Below, piece after piece: positions 24,633 to 33,226 of a stretch of 52,281 nucleotides of DNA (positions are counted from its first letter, which is position 1; each line of letters starts with the position of its first letter). The translations under genes and the position numbers were made by a program. The notes beneath the pieces are model-generated. The model was not told the origin of the DNA. It worked only from the letters and a program-made list of their open reading frames with translations, and did no database searches. This stretch comes from an uncultured Erysipelotrichaceae bacterium. Lineage in GTDB: Bacteria > Bacillota_I > Bacilli_A > Erysipelotrichales > Erysipelotrichaceae. Location of the stretch: NCBI GenBank assembly GCA_902775735.1, contig CACYNH010000016.1:1-52281 (forward strand), written 5' to 3'.

Positions 24633-27188
24633 TCAATTGTCTCCGAACAGGTGTCCGAAGTAGTCCGTATTGTTGTATCCGGTGCAGTACTGGATTTTAT
24701 TGCGGATGATTTTTCTGATTCTTTCCTCATAGCCATCCGGCACCGTGACGCCTTCATTCGGTGTGAAGACATTGGTGACGGAGTTGTATGTGCCAAGGTT
24801 TGTCTTCCAGTCATAGTAGAGCTCAAAGACAAGCGGCTCGGCGTCGGAGAATACATCCCGGCCGGGGAAGAGTCTTGAATCAAACTCAGTTCCAAACAGG
24901 TTGGAAAGAGTGGGGAGAATATCCAGGGAAGAAGTCGGCGTATCGACAATGATCGGTTCCTCATCCTCAAGACATCCCGACCAGATGATCAGACGGTTGT
25001 GGTCACGGTCAAGATAATCGGTGACGTTATGACCGTACAGTTCGGAAAGATAAGGCATCGCGCCCAGACCCGCGTCATAGTCCAGACCGTAAGGGAAGTG
25101 GTCAGCGGAAATCACAATCACTGTATCGTCCGCTTTGCCCAGTTCCTCAAGACGGTTCACCATGTATGTCAGAGCCTTTTCAAGCTCAAGGTTGCAGGCG
25201 ATATAGCCTTTGACGCTGTCGGAAGCGTCCATATCCTCCACCAGGTCCCAGTTCTCTTTGGTCATGGCGTTGCTGCCGGGGCTGTAGCTGTTGTGACCGC
25301 TGACAGTCATGTAATAGACATTGAAGAGATCTTCATTTTCATATAAAGGCATGGTGCCTTCAAACATTTCCAGATCGCTCTGCGGCCATCTCCATCTGAC
25401 ATACTCTTCCATGCCGTTGCCATAGGCCATAAAGCCATGGTTATAGCCAAGATTGACATGAGTCAGGTGGCGGTCATAGAAGGTGTAGGTGTTGTTGTGG
25501 AAGGCCCAGCCTTCATAGCCAAGACGGCCAAGCTGGGAACCCATGGTCATATAGTTTGTATAATTTGCGGTGTTTTTGAAGGAGCTTCCCCCGTTAGTCG
25601 GCAACATCCCGAACACGATTTCATATTCGCCGCCGGTTGTGCCCGCACTTGCCGGCTGGTAATAATCGGTGAAGTTGATTCCCTTTGTGGCAAGTCTGTA
25701 AAGCGTCGGTGTGCGCTCTTCATCAATGACTTCGGCGGTGAATGCCTCAGCTGTGATCATGATGAGATTCTTGCCTTCAAACAGGCCGGTATAATCATTT
25801 TTCCGGCTGGCTGTCTGGGAAGCGACATAGGCGTCAAGCGAAGCCTGTGTTTTATCTGCCGTTTCCGCAAGAGCGCTCCAGTCGAAGTCCAGTTCATTGC
25901 GGTTCCATTCCAGCAATTGCTGGTTGCCTTCTTCCGTTGTGTGGATCAGCTTTGTCAGCGTCGGCTCAAAGCCCAGATCCGGCAGGATCAGTTTCTTCGC
26001 GTCAAGAGCGAAGGCGGATAAAAGCCCGAAGGAGCCGATCGCGTTCTGGAAGTTGTATTCACTGGTGAATGTTCCCCAGGCAGGGGAGATATAGGTACTG
26101 CCCACTGATCCCACCAGCATCGCTGCACATGTTAACAGCGATACCAGCTTTTTCTTCGGAACCGCCGGGTCTTTTTCTGACTTCCTGCCCACAAAGGCGT
26201 AGAGGGCCACCGGCAGGGCGTAAAGGAAGATTTTGAACATTCCGTCAGCGCTGAAGATCATCGCCATGACATTGGCCTGGAACTGTCCCAGAGCGTCGCC
26301 GGCGCCGGCTGTCATGGTCGAAAGATCATAGAAGACCTTGAACTGTTTGTGGACAAAGAAGCAGACCAGGAACAGTAAGGAGATCAGCGCCGTCAGGATC
26401 AGCCTGACCCAATACCTCGGCTTTTGAGCCGGGATCAGTTTTGTGAGAACATCAAGCAATGCGGCCCAGAATCCCGAGAAGAGCACAACCGCAAGAAGCG
26501 GCCATGCGGTAAACGGGAAACCGGCGGTCTTATGCAGAATCAGCTCATCATAGATCAGGATGCCCGTCATTAAGACAAACCATGGCACTGAGGAAAGCTT
26601 ATCCTGAATCTTAAGCAGGAAAGACTTCAGTGCATCTGCGGTTTCTGTCTTTTGTGCGGGTTTTTCAGGAGAGGAAATCTTTTCGGGCTCTTCCCTGTTC
26701 TCACGGACCGCAGTTTCTGTTTCCGCTTCAGTACGCTGCTCTTCAGCAGGTTCTTTCCGCATGAATGGAGGGATCACAAACGCCGCGGTGTTATTCACAT
26801 CCTGGGCGTGGATGATCTCTGAGGCAATCTCCGAATCCACGAAGGCGTCATGCACTGCTGAATCCACTTCCTCAAGAACATCATCAGAAACCGTGTCCGC
26901 TTCTTTGGAGGCGGCTTTTGGAATGACGACAAGTCCGGTGTTGTTCAGATCCTGGGCATGAATGATTTCCGAGGCAATTTCAGAATCCATGCTGGCGTCA
27001 TCGACAGCAGTATCGAGTTCCGCGAGAACTTCATCCGTAAGAACTCTTTCCTTTTCGATCAGAGGCAGCGTGTCCTTTCTGGCGTGCCTGTAGCGCGGTG
27101 CGTGTTTCGGGATACCGTTCTCGTAGTGGCCTTTATTCCTTACCGGTTTGTGGTTGCGCCGGTATGTTTTCATCTTTTTCTCTGACAT
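24633..27188 (-). CDS. LtaS-like polyglycerol-phosphate synthase/sulfatase with duplicated N-terminal region
   Basis: 851 residues. The C-terminal extracellular domain is an LtaS/alkaline-phosphatase-superfamily enzyme: MITAEAF (metal Glu), SAGTTGGEYE (nucleophile Thr region), SGHNSY and SADHFPYG (metal ligands). Before it lie about five membrane segments (about 202-390). LtaS enzymes polymerise glycerol phosphate for lipoteichoic acid. The first 200 residues are a charged cytosolic part with a 50-residue segment repeated twice (49-92 and 99-142). The frame is open to 27248; I chose the Met at 27188, but the RBS is poor and the Met at 27173 is also possible. Confidence 0.88.
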   Translation of the reverse strand: MSEKKMKTYRRNHKPVRNKGHYENGIPKHAPRYRHARKDTLPLIEKERVLTDEVLAELDTAVDDASMDSEIASEIIHAQDLNNTGLVVIPKAASKEADTVSDDVLEEVDSAVHDAFVDSEIASEIIHAQDVNNTAAFVIPPFMRKEPAEEQRTEAETETAVRENREEPEKISSPEKPAQKTETADALKSFLLKIQDKLSSVPWFVLMTGILIYDELILHKTAGFPFTAWPLLAVVLFSGFWAALLDVLTKLIPAQKPRYWVRLILTALISLLFLVCFFVHKQFKVFYDLSTMTAGAGDALGQFQANVMAMIFSADGMFKIFLYALPVALYAFVGRKSEKDPAVPKKKLVSLLTCAAMLVGSVGSTYISPAWGTFTSEYNFQNAIGSFGLLSAFALDAKKLILPDLGFEPTLTKLIHTTEEGNQQLLEWNRNELDFDWSALAETADKTQASLDAYVASQTASRKNDYTGLFEGKNLIMITAEAFTAEVIDEERTPTLYRLATKGINFTDYYQPASAGTTGGEYEIVFGMLPTNGGSSFKNTANYTNYMTMGSQLGRLGYEGWAFHNNTYTFYDRHLTHVNLGYNHGFMAYGNGMEEYVRWRWPQSDLEMFEGTMPLYENEDLFNVYYMTVSGHNSYSPGSNAMTKENWDLVEDMDASDSVKGYIACNLELEKALTYMVNRLEELGKADDTVIVISADHFPYGLDYDAGLGAMPYLSELYGHNVTDYLDRDHNRLIIWSGCLEDEEPIIVDTPTSSLDILPTLSNLFGTEFDSRLFPGRDVFSDAEPLVFELYYDWKTNLGTYNSVTNVFTPNEGVTVPDGYEERIRKIIRNKIQYCTGYNNTDYFGHLFGDN
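26763..27044 (-). repeat. Two-copy 150-bp repeat in the LtaS-like gene
   Basis: The segment with DSEIASEIIHAQD occurs twice exactly 50 residues apart (68-80 and 118-130 of the 851-aa form). Flanks are similar too (LTDEVLAELDTAVDDA against VSDDVLEEVDSAVHDA), so this is a true duplication. Confidence 0.9.
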
Positions 27189-27283
27189 CCCCATTATTAT
27201 TGAGTGTTTCACACCAAAAAACAAATGAATTTTTGACATGCAGGACAATTGGAATGAGATAATACCGGCAAAGGAATAAATGT

Positions 27284-27577
27284 ATGCAGGAATTTGACAG
27301 GAAAGAACAGGAACGGATCAGTTCCTTACCGCAGATTGACCGCTATCTGGTCGATGCTGAATATCATGTTTTGCGCAGCTTTGACGGCCGTCCGGTCATG
27401 CAGGAAAAAACAGTCCCGGTGATCATGATCCTTATGATCATCGGCTGTATCGCAAGCATTGCCATCGGCATTTTAAGAGAGGGCACACAGAGGATTCTCA
27501 TGCTCGCGGCTGCTGCTTTCTTCGCTTTTTACGCGCTCCGCTATTATCAGTACATGCAGGCGTTGAAAGGAAAATAA
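27284..27577 (+). CDS. Small membrane protein, unknown function
   Basis: 97 residues. A charged N-terminal half (1-44) precedes two hydrophobic segments, about 45-64 and 70-86. AAAGGAAT precedes the ATG. It ends 1 bp before the ROK gene, so the two form an operon. I do not recognise the family. Confidence 0.75.
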   Translation: MQEFDRKEQERISSLPQIDRYLVDAEYHVLRSFDGRPVMQEKTVPVIMILMIIGCIASIAIGILREGTQRILMLAAAAFFAFYALRYYQYMQALKGK

Positions 27578-27578
27578 A

Positions 27579-28523
27579 ATGAACAGATATCTGGTTTTTG
27601 ACTGGGGCGGCACCGCCCTGAAATACGCCTTAATGAATGAAGAGGCTGAAATCATTGAAAAGGGAAGCGTTCCTTCACCGGCAAGAGACGCCACAAAGGA
27701 CATTTTCTTTGAGATTATTGATCCGGTTGTAAACAAGTACAGAGAAGAGATCGAAGGAATTGCCATTTCCTCGGCAGGTATTATCGATTCTGTGCAGGGA
27801 ATCATCCAGGTTGTCGGTGTCTTCCCGTTTTTGAACGGATGCGCAATAACAAAAGAAATGGAAGAGCGCTATGGCGTGAAAGTCACCATTGAAAATGACG
27901 GCAAGAGCGCTGCCCTTGCGGAATACTGGCGAGGCTCTCTCAAGGACTGCGATTCCGGAGCGGTCGTGGTCATCGGCACCGGCATCGGCGGCGGATTGAT
28001 CCTGGATGGAAAACTCAGAAGGGGAAAGGATTTCCTTGCCGGTGAATTTTCTTCCATGATCATCGATGTCAACCATAAAGATGAACCGGAAGGCTATTGG
28101 GCATCTCTCGGCTACCGGGGTTTATTGAAAAGGTATACGGATCTCAGCGGTGAAGAGCCCGGATCGCTTGGCGGCAAGGAGTTCTTCAGCCGTCTTGAAG
28201 GCGGGGATGAAAACGCGAAGGAAGCGCTGAGAAGCTATACGGACGCACTGGCTGCGGTTCTTTTCGGTCTGAATATGCTGCTGAATCTGGAGTGCATCAG
28301 TATCGGCGGCGGGATCTCGGAACAGCCGGCTCTGATGGAATCACTGCAGGCGTCCATTGACGCAATTCCAACATGGAATCCTGACATGCGCGCAGGCACA
28401 AACCTGCCGCTTCCGGCGGTAAAAGTTTGTGTTTTCCACAATGATGCCAACCTGATCGGTGCCCTTTTCCACCATCTCTCTGACAAATTGGAAATGCAAC
28501 AAAACAAGCATAAAGTTTTGTGA
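27579..28523 (+). CDS. ROK-family sugar kinase
   Basis: 314 residues with the ASKHA phosphate motifs: FDWGGTALKYAL at 6-17, ENDGKSAALAEYWRG with the catalytic Asp near 108, and VVIGTGIGGGLI near 130-141. The CxCGxxGC zinc motif of many ROK kinases is absent, as in the shorter beta-glucoside-kinase-like branch. It likely phosphorylates a free hexose or disaccharide with ATP. It may serve glucose released by the maltodextrin enzymes, but this is only a guess from position. Confidence 0.88.
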   Translation: MNRYLVFDWGGTALKYALMNEEAEIIEKGSVPSPARDATKDIFFEIIDPVVNKYREEIEGIAISSAGIIDSVQGIIQVVGVFPFLNGCAITKEMEERYGVKVTIENDGKSAALAEYWRGSLKDCDSGAVVVIGTGIGGGLILDGKLRRGKDFLAGEFSSMIIDVNHKDEPEGYWASLGYRGLLKRYTDLSGEEPGSLGGKEFFSRLEGGDENAKEALRSYTDALAAVLFGLNMLLNLECISIGGGISEQPALMESLQASIDAIPTWNPDMRAGTNLPLPAVKVCVFHNDANLIGALFHHLSDKLEMQQNKHKVL

Positions 28524-28532
28524 TGTCAAGGA

Positions 28533-28561
28533 TTGGATTTCAATTTCTTAAGTATTAGTAT
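28533..28561 (+). promoter_or_regulatory. Promoter of the 40-residue ORF
   Basis: TTGGAT at 28533-28538, 17 bp, TAGTAT at 28556-28561. Confidence 0.5.
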
Positions 28562-28589
28562 AGGACGCGTTGAAGGAAGGGAACTGAGA

Positions 28590-28712
28590 ATGGAAGAGGC
28601 TATGGAAGAAAGCATTGTCTTCTCCTGGTCCGATCGTTTTGAGTCAGACGAACACACAGAACCTCTCTCACTCGACGAGATCACGGAAGTCATTGCGGAA
28701 CTCAGATTCTAA
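28590..28712 (+). CDS. Small acidic protein, 40 residues, unknown function
   Basis: The ORF reads MEEAMEESIVFSWSDRF and ends EITEVIAELRF, with 12 Glu/Asp in its length. It has its own promoter-like sequence upstream, GGAAGGG 8 bp before the ATG, and a terminator 50 bp after its stop. These three signals together support a real mini-gene. The predicted helix at the C-terminus resembles a short docking peptide; nothing is known to me about the family. Confidence 0.55.
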   Translation: MEEAMEESIVFSWSDRFESDEHTEPLSLDEITEVIAELRF

Positions 28713-28762
28713 ACAACATCGCAAAACGGGAAGGCGGCACTTCCCCTATGCAAAAAGAAAAA

Positions 28763-28797
28763 CAGTCTTGTTAACCGGACTGTTTCTTTTTTTGCCT
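28763..28797. terminator. Terminator between the 40-residue ORF and the lactonase gene
   Basis: AACAGTC (28763-28769) and GACTGTT (28780-28786) with TCTTTTTTT after. It points on plus; A runs upstream allow it to act on minus as well. Confidence 0.75.
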
Positions 28798-30040
28798 AGG
28801 CAATAATGGAACCGGGGGAGCTGATCTGCAGTTCTCCTTTTTTCTTTTTGATCATTCCCTTTTCATCCAGTTCAAAGATCTCGATGAGATTCTGATCAAG
28901 CAGACTGACAAACAGGAATGTCCCTTCTTGATTGAGATTGAACCCGCGGGGATCGTTTCCTTCCAGAGGATAAACCTGTTTCAGCACAAGTGTGCCGTCT
29001 TCATTAACGTCAAGAACCGAAAGACTTCCGGTTTCCGCAAAGCACCGGTTGGAGACATAGAGATGCTTTCCGTTGGATAAGATGTGGATATCGCTGCACA
29101 TGACAGCGCCCCTGTCGCCGAAGCCGGAGGTGTTCTTTTCTTCAGAATCCGCATGCCGCTTTGTGAAAGAAGGCAGTGGTCTTTCTTTGTAATAATCCTC
29201 TTCCATGACTTCCACTGTCTGCACAAAGCTGAGAAGACCTGTTTCCTCATTGATTTCAAAGACGGAGACACAGGGGTAATTCTCATTAACGACATAAAGA
29301 TAGTTTTTCTCAGGATGGAATACCGCATGGCGCGGAGCCAGGCCCGGCGCTGTTTCAAATCTTTCCAGAACAGTGAGCTTTCCGGTTTCTTCGTCCAGCC
29401 TCATGACTTCAAGACAGTCGCAGCCGCGGTTGCAGGCGACGACAAGATCATTGCGGATTTTCACACAGTGCAGATGGCTTGTTGACTGGCCGCCGCCATG
29501 GCACCAGTAGCCGCTGCCTCTGAAGATTTTCAGATCAGTCAGTTCACCGACCGATCCGTCCTGCCTTAACGCAAAGACCGCTACTGAAGAATCATCAAAT
29601 CCTCTTTGAAGAACCCACTTCCCGCTTTCATCCTGCACGTAATGGCAGGTGACAGTGGAATGGGAACCGTGGTTGGAGGCCAGAAGATACTTTCCGCTTT
29701 CGCTGACGCTGACATAGGATGTCCTGGCGCCGTAGGAGATGGAATCATTGAGGAAGGACAGGGTTCCGTCCTCTTCAATCTTATAGGCGCTCACACCGCC
29801 GCCTGAACCGTTGAGACCTGTAAAGTCCTTCACTTCATTTGCCGCGTAGACATACTTCCCGTTCCATTCAGTGATGATGCCGCTGTTTTCACTTGGAACA
29901 CAGGCAATCTTTTTCAGACGGCATTCTGAATCAATTTCCAGTGTATAGATACCATCGCCGTTTCCGGTGACACTGGCGGATGGTTTTCCTTTGCCGGCGC
30001 TGATTGAACCGGCATAAAGAATGGATTTATTATCTGCCAT
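28796..30040 (-). CDS. Lactonase-family beta-propeller protein (6-phosphogluconolactonase-like)
   Basis: 414 residues of the Pfam Lactonase type, with propeller strands such as YLLASNHGSHS, APRHAVFHPEKNYLYVVNE, and a final FNLNQEGTFLFVSLLDQN. Members hydrolyse 6-phosphogluconolactone (YkgB/Pgl) or carry unrelated roles. The frame is open to 30283, but the Met at 30040 has AAAGGAA about 9 bp upstream and starts the domain. There is no signal peptide. Confidence 0.85.
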   Translation of the reverse strand: MADNKSILYAGSISAGKGKPSASVTGNGDGIYTLEIDSECRLKKIACVPSENSGIITEWNGKYVYAANEVKDFTGLNGSGGGVSAYKIEEDGTLSFLNDSISYGARTSYVSVSESGKYLLASNHGSHSTVTCHYVQDESGKWVLQRGFDDSSVAVFALRQDGSVGELTDLKIFRGSGYWCHGGGQSTSHLHCVKIRNDLVVACNRGCDCLEVMRLDEETGKLTVLERFETAPGLAPRHAVFHPEKNYLYVVNENYPCVSVFEINEETGLLSFVQTVEVMEEDYYKERPLPSFTKRHADSEEKNTSGFGDRGAVMCSDIHILSNGKHLYVSNRCFAETGSLSVLDVNEDGTLVLKQVYPLEGNDPRGFNLNQEGTFLFVSLLDQNLIEIFELDEKGMIKKKKGELQISSPGSIIA

Positions 30041-30114
30041 GACCATTTCCTTTCTATGGAATTTAATATCGTGTGATTTCCTTGCTTTTATCATACAGGG
30101 TTGAAAAAAACATG

Positions 30115-30123
30115 TGCTATAAT
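30115..30123 (+). promoter_or_regulatory. Extended -10 promoter of infA
   Basis: TGCTATAAT at 30115-30123 is an extended -10 (TGN-TATAAT). No good -35 stands 17 bp upstream. Confidence 0.6.
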
Positions 30124-30154
30124 ACTTTCGTATTTTGAGGGAAGGAGTGATTGA

Positions 30155-30370
30155 ATGGCAAGAAAGGACGCAATTCAGATTGACGGTGTCGTTACGGACA
30201 TCATGCCGAACGCTTTTAAAGTTGAATTGGAAAACGGTATGGAAATCCGCGCCGTACTTGCGGGCAAACTGAGAATGCATCATATCAAGGTTCTTCAGGG
30301 AGACAAAGTATCCGTCGAACTGTCACCGTATGATCTGACAAACGGACGCATTACATACCGATACAGATAA
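30155..30370 (+). CDS. infA: Translation initiation factor IF-1
   Basis: 71-residue S1-like OB-fold protein that binds the 30S A site during initiation. The sequence has the family core ([19 protein letters not shown] and RITYRYR at the end). GGAAGGAG precedes the ATG. In most Bacillota infA sits in the ribosomal protein cluster; here it is a single gene with its own promoter. Confidence 0.97.
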   Translation: MARKDAIQIDGVVTDIMPNAFKVELENGMEIRAVLAGKLRMHHIKVLQGDKVSVELSPYDLTNGRITYRYR

Positions 30371-30380
30371 GTCCTGAGAC

Positions 30381-30406
30381 GCCGGGTTGGGAAATCCGGT
30401 TTTTCT
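30381..30406 (+). terminator. Likely terminator of infA
   Basis: CCGG arms around GTTGGGAAAT followed by TTTTTC, 11 bp past the stop. The stem is short. Confidence 0.5.
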
Positions 30407-30433
30407 TTTCTTTAAGCAGAAAGAACTCACACA

Positions 30434-30511
30434 TTTTGGCGGAATATAGCATGTAAAACAGCTATAAATCGCCAAAAGTGAATGAATTAAACTGTTTTGG
30501 CGGTTTATGGC
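30434..30511. repeat. Three copies of a 17-bp TTTTGGCG element before the FNT gene
   Basis: Copy 1 TTTTGGCGGAATATAGC (30434-30450) and copy 3 TTTTGGCGGTTTATGGC (30495-30511) are direct; copy 2 (30461-30477) is inverted, reading TTTTGGCGATTTATAGC on minus. Copies 1 and 2 also form a long hairpin with a 10-bp loop. They differ at only 2-3 positions from each other, so they look like binding sites for one regulator. Confidence 0.7.
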
Positions 30512-30623
30512 AATCATCTGTCCGGAATACATTACGATGAGCCTTCAGGAAGAGTACAGATTCTTTCTTGCACATTCAGCAGAAAATGTTAGACTCTTTT
30601 GTGTTCATGGGGAGGAATACAGG

Positions 30624-31373
30624 ATGACCAATTCACCGAAGGAAATACTGAACATCTGGATCAGCAACGGAAAAAACAAAGCTGCACTGCCCGTTTATAA
30701 AATGATTCTTCTCGGCATTCTTGCCGGTATGTTTATCGGCTTCGGCTGCCATGTGTTTGTACTTGCGACCGCATCTGAAGTCACGACAGTTTCCAAGCTC
30801 ATCGGAGCTGCTTTGTTTCCGGTAGGTCTGATGATGGTGATCTTCTGCGGAGCGGAACTCTTCACCGGCAATAACCTGATGACCCTGGCTCTTATGAAAA
30901 AGGAAATCACAGTGCAGGGACTGCTGAAGAACTGGTGCTTTGTCTACCTGGGCAATCTCATCGGTTCAGTCCTGCTTGCCTTCTTTCTTGCCAAAAGCGG
31001 CCTTTATACAGGCGACGCGATGAACCGGGCAATGGCAGTGGCTGCCTCCAAGGCAAACATGCCGTTTATGGACGCCGTGATCCGCGGCATCCTGTGCAAT
31101 ATCCTGGTTGTGCTTGCCTGCTGGTTCCAGGCCGGCTCCAAAGAAATGTCCGGAAAGATCTTCGCGGTCTGGTTTCCGATCATGATGTTTGTCTTTGCCG
31201 GTTTTGAGCATTCCGTTGCCAACATGACCTACGTTCCTCTGGGAATGTTTCTGGGAGCGGATGTGACGCTCGGCGGATTCCTGCTTGGCAATCTGATCCC
31301 GGTCACCATCGGCAACCTCATCGGCGGGGCGCTCTTCATTCCCGTCTTCTACACACTGATTTATAAGGATTGA
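30624..31373 (+). CDS. Formate/nitrite transporter (FNT) family channel
   Basis: 249 residues, six hydrophobic segments. FNT marks are GCHVFVLA in the first helices, FCGAELFTGNNL with the conserved Glu-Leu-Phe-Thr-Gly-Asn stretch near 80-90, and FAGFEHSVANMTYVP near the end. FNT pentamers move formate, nitrite or hydrosulfide. A GGGGAGGAA RBS at 30609-30617 picks this start over the frame opening at 30507. With the [FeFe] hydrogenase in the same genome, formate is a reasonable cargo, but hydrosulfide cannot be excluded. Confidence 0.93.
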   Translation: MTNSPKEILNIWISNGKNKAALPVYKMILLGILAGMFIGFGCHVFVLATASEVTTVSKLIGAALFPVGLMMVIFCGAELFTGNNLMTLALMKKEITVQGLLKNWCFVYLGNLIGSVLLAFFLAKSGLYTGDAMNRAMAVAASKANMPFMDAVIRGILCNILVVLACWFQAGSKEMSGKIFAVWFPIMMFVFAGFEHSVANMTYVPLGMFLGADVTLGGFLLGNLIPVTIGNLIGGALFIPVFYTLIYKD

Positions 31374-31376
31374 AAA

Positions 31377-31423
31377 AATCTGTGCCGTTCATTCAATGAA
31401 TGTTCAGCACAGATTCTTTTTTT
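31377..31423. terminator. Bidirectional terminator between FNT and PAP2 genes
   Basis: AATCTGTGC (31377-31385) and GCACAGATT (31407-31415), with A6 before and CTTTTTTT after. Confidence 0.85.
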
Positions 31424-32280
31424 CAGTTCTTTTTCTTTCTGTTGATTTTGAGATAGGATCCGATTCCCCACATGATCAGGAAGGTGATCAGGAAACCGAA
31501 GGTGACGTCGGTAAGGAAGTGGGCGCCGGAGACGATTCTTGCGATGGCGGTCAGAACAATCCAGACAAAGCCGGCGATTGTAAGAGCTCTTTCCTGTCCC
31601 TTAAGCATCGGGATGACGTTCTTGAGTGTGATCAGTGTCAGGATATAGGTGGCGCTTGCAGTATGGCCGGACGGGAATGACTTGAACTCATCATGATCCA
31701 GGACGCCTTCGAACATGTCTCTTGCGGACTTGCCGATGACATACCAAGGCTGGTATTTCAGATCGTTTATGGCGACAATCGAACGGTAGCGGGGTCTGCC
31801 CCATGGGATTTTGACAAGGACAACCACAGCCGTGGTGACCAGAACCGTGAACAGGATGAACAGCGCTGTTCTTCTCAAGCGGCGGGGACTGGATGTATCG
31901 CAGTATTGATAGACAAACCAGAACATGGCTGCGCCGATCAGAAGTTCAATCAGGATAAAGACAATCTTCATAAAGCCCGAGGCATTTTCCAGGACTTCCT
32001 TGACGCCGATCAGCCCGCCCAGAATTCCGCCTGCGGAAAGCACCTGGAATATAATCTTTTCCGTTCCTTCTTCCGGCAGCGATTTCCACAGCATGGCCGA
32101 TGCGGCGAACCCGCACAGCATAACCGGGAACTGGCCGAACAGCAGGAAGAATTTACCGTAGAGGCTGTCCTGATTAACGACAAGCGACGATATCTGGAAG
32201 TCGAGGAATGTTCCGATGAGGATCAGAACAAACGCCGCGGCCAGAGTGATCAGTATATTTTTTTTCTGAAGCAGTTTCAT
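31423..32280 (-). CDS. PAP2-family membrane phosphatase
   Basis: 285 residues with about eight hydrophobic segments. The three acid-phosphatase motifs are KIPWGRPRYR (I), FPSGHTAS (II) and SGAHFLTDV (III), in the usual order in the C-terminal half. Members dephosphorylate undecaprenyl pyrophosphate or phosphatidate. AAGGAGAG precedes the ATG at 32280. Confidence 0.9.
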   Translation of the reverse strand: MKLLQKKNILITLAAAFVLILIGTFLDFQISSLVVNQDSLYGKFFLLFGQFPVMLCGFAASAMLWKSLPEEGTEKIIFQVLSAGGILGGLIGVKEVLENASGFMKIVFILIELLIGAAMFWFVYQYCDTSSPRRLRRTALFILFTVLVTTAVVVLVKIPWGRPRYRSIVAINDLKYQPWYVIGKSARDMFEGVLDHDEFKSFPSGHTASATYILTLITLKNVIPMLKGQERALTIAGFVWIVLTAIARIVSGAHFLTDVTFGFLITFLIMWGIGSYLKINRKKKN

Positions 32281-32405
32281 AAAGCTCTCCTTCGTTTCCC
32301 AACAAGTATACCGCAAAACAGAAAAAGCGGACGAAGGGCAGGGCAGTTTTCACAAAGAATCCACTTACACGCAGAAGAGTTCCCGAAGATGTCCGTTTCC
32401 GTGTG

Positions 32406-32433
32406 TTGAACATGAAATGAACTTGTATATAAT
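32406..32433 (+). promoter_or_regulatory. Promoter of the O-acetyltransferase gene
   Basis: TTGAAC at 32406-32411, 16 bp, TATAAT at 32428-32433. Confidence 0.7.
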
Positions 32434-32470
32434 AGACCGGAACAACTGTCTGAAAGGAAACTGATCAAAA

Positions 32471-33073
32471 ATGACTGAAAAAGAAAAAATGCTGGCGGGA
32501 ATGCTGTATGACGCATCCGATCCCGAACTTGTTGAACTGCTCATCAAAGCGAGAAAGCTGGCGAGAAGATACAATCTCACTGATGAAGACGACGTGGAGA
32601 AGAAAGAAGCCATTCTCAAAGAACTGCTTCCCAACACAGAATATCTTCCGGCCCTGCAGGCTCCGGTTTACTTTGACTACGGCTGCAACACCACCTTCGG
32701 AAAGTTCTGCAGCACCAATTTCAACTTCACATGCCTGGACGTCTGTCCGGTTCATATCGGCAATAATGTCCTGATCGGCCCCAACGTGACCCTTGCCACC
32801 CCGATGCATCCGCTGGTGGCTGAAGAAAGAAATGTCAGACAGAGAGAAGACGGCACGTATTACACACTTGAATACGCAAAGCCGATCACCATCGAAGACA
32901 GCTGCTGGCTGGCAGCCAATGTCACTGTCTGCGGCGGTGTAACGATCGGAGAGGGCAGTGTCATCGGTGCCAGCAGTATCGTGACCAGGGACATTCCGCC
33001 CCACAGTCTTGCGGTGGGCAATCCCTGCCGTGTCATCCGGACAATCACGGATGAAGACAGAATTGAAAAATAA
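32471..33073 (+). CDS. Maltose/galactoside O-acetyltransferase family
   Basis: 200 residues. An N-terminal Mac domain (EKMLAGMLYDASDPEL) is followed by a left-handed beta-helix of hexapeptide repeats ending GGVTIGEGSVIGASSIVTRDIPPHSLAVGNPCRVI. The catalytic His lies in ATPMHPL near 105-111. It acetylates sugars with acetyl-CoA, often read as detoxification of non-metabolised sugars. Confidence 0.93.
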   Translation: MTEKEKMLAGMLYDASDPELVELLIKARKLARRYNLTDEDDVEKKEAILKELLPNTEYLPALQAPVYFDYGCNTTFGKFCSTNFNFTCLDVCPVHIGNNVLIGPNVTLATPMHPLVAEERNVRQREDGTYYTLEYAKPITIEDSCWLAANVTVCGGVTIGEGSVIGASSIVTRDIPPHSLAVGNPCRVIRTITDEDRIEK

Positions 33074-33089
33074 ATCATGAATGATCCAC

Positions 33090-33124
33090 AGAGGAGTTTC
33101 TGCAGTTCAGGCTCCTCTTTTTTC
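33090..33124 (+). terminator. Terminator of the O-acetyltransferase gene
   Basis: AGAGGAG (33090-33096) and CTCCTCT (33112-33118) followed by TTTTTT. Confidence 0.8.
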
Positions 33125-33157
33125 ATCGCGTTTTTGATGGAAAGTTGAATACTCCCA

Positions 33158-33215
33158 TTGACACAAGTGGTTTAACGCATTAGACTTTAATTGAAGGTTG
33201 AATGCATTAGACCCT
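33158..33215 (+). promoter_or_regulatory. Promoter with two direct-repeat operators before blaI-like gene
   Basis: TTGACA at 33158-33163, 17 bp, TAGACT at 33181-33186. A 20-bp element, GGTTTAACGCATTAGACTTT, covers the -10 (33169-33188) and recurs as GGTTGAATGCATTAGACCCT at 33196-33215, 27 bp further, with 16 of 20 positions kept. It does not show the common TACA/TGTA Bla/Mec palindrome, so the repressor may read a different site. Confidence 0.7.
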
Positions 33216-33226
33216 TGGAGGATAAT

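Noticed and set aside
33169..33215. Two GCATTAGAC copies as a CRISPR or IS end
   Set aside because: Only two copies, placed exactly around a promoter; operator sites explain them better.
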